The notes below the pieces were generated by a model. That model was not told the DNA's origin, made no database searches, and worked only from the letters and a program-made list of their open reading frames with translations. The translations under genes were made by a program, and so were the position numbers. A DNA stretch of 7,924 nt from Pseudomonas sp. Lineage in GTDB: Bacteria; Pseudomonadota; Gammaproteobacteria; Pseudomonadales; Pseudomonadaceae. The DNA lies in the NCBI GenBank assembly GCA_029239415.1, contig JAQZAY010000169.1:1-7924 (forward strand). Direction: 5' to 3'. Shown here piece after piece: positions 5,995 to 7,924 of this stretch. Position 1 is the stretch's first letter; every line of letters begins with the position of its first letter.

Positions 5995-6771
5995 CTAGCG
6001 CTTGCTGTTGAGCACCTGGAGCAGGGCCGCGGTCTGGGCATCCGGCGTGCCATCGAAACGCTGCGGGCGGAAGCGCATCTGGAAGGCTGTCAGGACCTGC
6101 CGGGTACTGGCGTCCAGTTCACCGGTCTGCTCGATGGCATAGCCAAAGCGGGCCAGTTGTTGCTGGTACCACAGGATGCTGGGAGGACTCACGCTCAAGC
6201 GCGCCTGCTGCTGTGCTACCGCACGGGCATCGGGCCAGACGCCAAGGCCGGCATCGGCCAGCCGCTTCCAGGGGAACAGGGGACCGGGATCGAGCTTGCG
6301 TCCCGGCGCGATGTCGCTATGCCCGATGATGTAGCGCGGGTTGATGCCATTGCGCTGGACGATATCCTTGAGCAAGGCGATCAGCGCCTGCACCTGGTCT
6401 TCGCTGTAGGGGTACCAGCGCCGGCCGGCAGGCGTGTCGGTGAAACCCGGGTTGACGATCTCGATGCCGATGGAACTGGAATTGAGCCAGGTCCGGCCGT
6501 CCCATTGGCTGTCTCCGGCATGCCAGGCGCGGCGGCTTTCGTCCACCAGCTGATAGACCTTGGCCGGGCCATCGCCGATGAGGTAGTGACTGCTGACCTC
6601 GCCATGGGTAAGCAGCGCCAGAGAGCGTTCAAGCGAAGCGTTGGTGTAGTGCAGCACCACGAACTGGATGCGGTTGTCGTGGTTGGCCGAGGGATGGCTG
6701 CGGTCGATGCGCAGGCCGGTCGAACAGCCGGCCAGCATCAGTAGCAGGAAAGCGGTGAAGAAAGACTTCAT
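5995..6771 (-). CDS. ampDh2: Lipoprotein N-acetylmuramoyl-L-alanine amidase, AmpDh2-like
   Basis: This 258-residue zinc amidase cuts the bond between N-acetylmuramic acid and the stem peptide. A lipoprotein signal with lipobox LAGC (13-16) predicts lipid attachment at C16; S17 after the cysteine predicts transfer to the outer membrane, so it should act in the periplasm. The Amidase_2 domain (about 30-165) keeps zinc ligands H41, H151 and D161, and catalytic E104 and K159, with the same 10-residue H-to-D spacing as AmpD. A C-terminal peptidoglycan-binding helical domain (about 192-254, 'LARFGYAIEQTGELDASTRQVLTAFQ') follows. Length and layout match AmpDh2 (PA5485) of P. aeruginosa, which from memory lies next to kinB there; here an EAL gene separates them. 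The ATG lacks a clear ribosome site. It starts 49 bases after the cyclase stop, so an operon with the cyclase is likely. Confidence 0.88.
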   Translation of the reverse strand: MKSFFTAFLLLMLAGCSTGLRIDRSHPSANHDNRIQFVVLHYTNASLERSLALLTHGEVSSHYLIGDGPAKVYQLVDESRRAWHAGDSQWDGRTWLNSSSIGIEIVNPGFTDTPAGRRWYPYSEDQVQALIALLKDIVQRNGINPRYIIGHSDIAPGRKLDPGPLFPWKRLADAGLGVWPDARAVAQQQARLSVSPPSILWYQQQLARFGYAIEQTGELDASTRQVLTAFQMRFRPQRFDGTPDAQTAALLQVLNSKR

Positions 6772-6802
6772 GGTGAAACCATTCGGGGAAAGTCAGGAAT
6801 GC

Positions 6803-6818
6803 GACAGCATACCCTGTC
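6803..6818. repeat. Short inverted repeat between cyclase and amidase genes
   Basis: GACAG (6803-6807) and CTGTC (6814-6818) face each other across 6 bases, a few bases past the cyclase stop codon and about 30 before the amidase start. With 5 pairs and no T run it is too weak to call a terminator; it is recorded as the only structure in this 49-base gap. Confidence 0.25.
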
Positions 6819-6820
6819 AC

Positions 6821-7924
6821 TCACCCCTGCTCGACCCGATTGCGCCCTAGATCCTTTGCACGATATAACGCCTGATCCGCACGCTTGAGCACCAGGTCGC
6901 TGCGCTCGCCGCTGCGAAACGCGCTGAGCCCGCTGGACAGGGTGATGACCACCCGCTTGCCCTTGAAGTGGAAGGGACAAGCCTCGACCGCAGCACGCAG
7001 TTTTTCCACCAGTTGCATACCGACGGCCGGGGGCGTCTGCGGCAAGAGCAGCACGAACTCCTCGCCGCCAAAGCGAGCGATGACATCGCGGTCGCGCAGG
7101 TGCTTGCGCAGCACGTTGGCGACGATCTTGAGCACCTTGTCGCCGGCCAGGTGGCCATAGCCGTCGTTGATGTGCTTGAAGTGATCAAGGTCGAGAATGG
7201 CCATCAGCAGATGGCCGCCTTTGTCCTGCCAGGCCTGCATCTGCTGCTCGACCTGCTCGGTCCAGCACGCTCGGTTGGGCAGGCCGGTCAATGGATCGAT
7301 CAGCGCTTTCTGCCGCTGTTCTTCAAGGTGCTCGCGATAGCCCATCGCCTCCTGTTCCATGTCCGCCACCCGTTCGCCCAGGCCACGCAGGCGCTCGGCC
7401 AGGTCCTGTTCGCGCTGGTCGCGCTTGTGCCTGTGCTCATCCATGGTGACCAGCAAGCCCTCGAGGCGGTTGTCCAGCACCTGCCGGAGGCCGGCAAGAT
7501 CGGCGGCGCCTTGCACGCTGTGCTGCAGGCCATCGACCTGCTCGCGCAGCTCGCTGTCCAGGTCACGCGCGGCACAGGTGTTGTCGGCATGCCCGGCGCT
7601 GGCTTGCTGCAGGTGGCTCTGGAACGATTCCAGGCGCTCGTTGAGCTGCTGCAGGTAGGCTTCGAATTCGTGCTGGCCGCTGTCGTTGATGGCAAGCATC
7701 AGCACCGCCAGGTCGTCGAGCACCGGGATCAGTTCGTACCAGTTGAGCCCGAGCACCACGCGTTCGCGCATGGCCTGTGCCTGGGCCTTGTGGCGCTCGG
7801 GCAGATCCAGCTGGTCGAGCAGGCCCACCAGGGTCTGCTCGATGTGCGTGGCCACAGAACTGTAGGAAGGCTCGCGGGCATCGGGGAGGGCATAAGGGCC
7901 GTCCTCGAAAGCCAGGGAAGTAGA
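6821..7924 (-). CDS. dgcP: GGDEF diguanylate cyclase, DgcP-like, 5' end missing
   Basis: The last 367 codons are present; the frame stays open to the right edge, so the true start lies outside. The protein makes c-di-GMP from two GTP. The C-terminal GGDEF domain begins at 'DPLTGLPNRACW' and has the active-site motif GGEEF (bases 7055-7069) and the inhibitory I-site RDRD just before it, so it should be active and subject to product inhibition. Upstream is a long charged, coiled-coil-like region ('EQDLAERLRGLGERVADMEQE'), and no membrane segment is seen in the visible part. The GTG at 7855 gives a 344-residue protein but is only an internal valine: 23 more open codons precede it and no ribosome site is evident. 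The position beside ampDh2 and kinB matches DgcP (PA5487), a roughly 670-residue cyclase of P. aeruginosa, usually downstream of dsbA. The symbol rests on synteny and general layout, not on an alignment. Confidence 0.85.
   Translation of the reverse strand, partial: STSLAFEDGPYALPDAREPSYSSVATHIEQTLVGLLDQLDLPERHKAQAQAMRERVVLGLNWYELIPVLDDLAVLMLAINDSGQHEFEAYLQQLNERLESFQSHLQQASAGHADNTCAARDLDSELREQVDGLQHSVQGAADLAGLRQVLDNRLEGLLVTMDEHRHKRDQREQDLAERLRGLGERVADMEQEAMGYREHLEEQRQKALIDPLTGLPNRACWTEQVEQQMQAWQDKGGHLLMAILDLDHFKHINDGYGHLAGDKVLKIVANVLRKHLRDRDVIARFGGEEFVLLLPQTPPAVGMQLVEKLRAAVEACPFHFKGKRVVITLSSGLSAFRSGERSDLVLKRADQALYRAKDLGRNRVEQG

Noticed and set aside
5968..6744. Plus-strand open frame (258 codons) opposite the amidase gene
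   Set aside because: It shadows the amidase gene, which has a lipobox and all zinc and catalytic residues.
6768..6782. Four-codon leader frame (M-V-S-P-stop) overlapping the amidase ATG
   Set aside because: The overlap ATGA geometry is suggestive of coupling, but so short a frame is expected by chance and it has no ribosome site of its own.

Overview
The window looks like ordinary chromosomal DNA of a Pseudomonas species, most likely of the P. putida/P. fluorescens type. The coding regions are GC-rich, the AlgB and KinB proteins have almost the same length as those of P. aeruginosa (448 and 592 residues here), and from memory the order algB-kinB-(ampDh2)-(dgcP) is conserved in the genus. I see no tRNA, rRNA, CRISPR array, insertion sequence or phage gene.

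Layout, left to right. Bases 1-113 hold no gene: a very AT-rich 60 bases, then a palindrome and a weak hairpin. A minus-strand gene (114-947) encodes an exported protein with three BON domains. A 207-base divergent intergenic region (948-1154) carries a well-formed sigma-54 promoter for the BON gene, a set of TCAAT half-sites upstream of it, and a weaker AlgU-like promoter candidate for algB. On the plus strand, algB (NtrC-family response regulator) and kinB (membrane histidine kinase) overlap by 4 bases. kinB converges on a minus-strand EAL phosphodiesterase gene with 6 bases between the stop codons, and a perfect inverted repeat spans both stops. Further right on the minus strand are a lipoprotein amidase of the AmpDh2 type and the C-terminal 367 codons of a GGDEF diguanylate cyclase (DgcP-like) that runs off the right edge.

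How the genes may work together. KinB/AlgB is the two-component system that controls alginate and virulence genes in P. aeruginosa. The minus-strand series of cyclase, amidase and phosphodiesterase places a c-di-GMP producer and a c-di-GMP destroyer on either side of an outer-membrane cell-wall amidase. The shared theme is envelope state and surface lifestyle. The BON protein is also an envelope protein, and its sigma-54 promoter lies next to a gene for an activator that keeps the sigma-54 contact motif.

I do not see a wholly new system. The points most worth following are the sigma-54 promoter and possible enhancer sites of the BON gene, the interrupted palindrome just upstream of the EAL gene, the hairpin shared by the convergent stops, and the DgcP-like gene that appears shorter than it is because the window cuts it.
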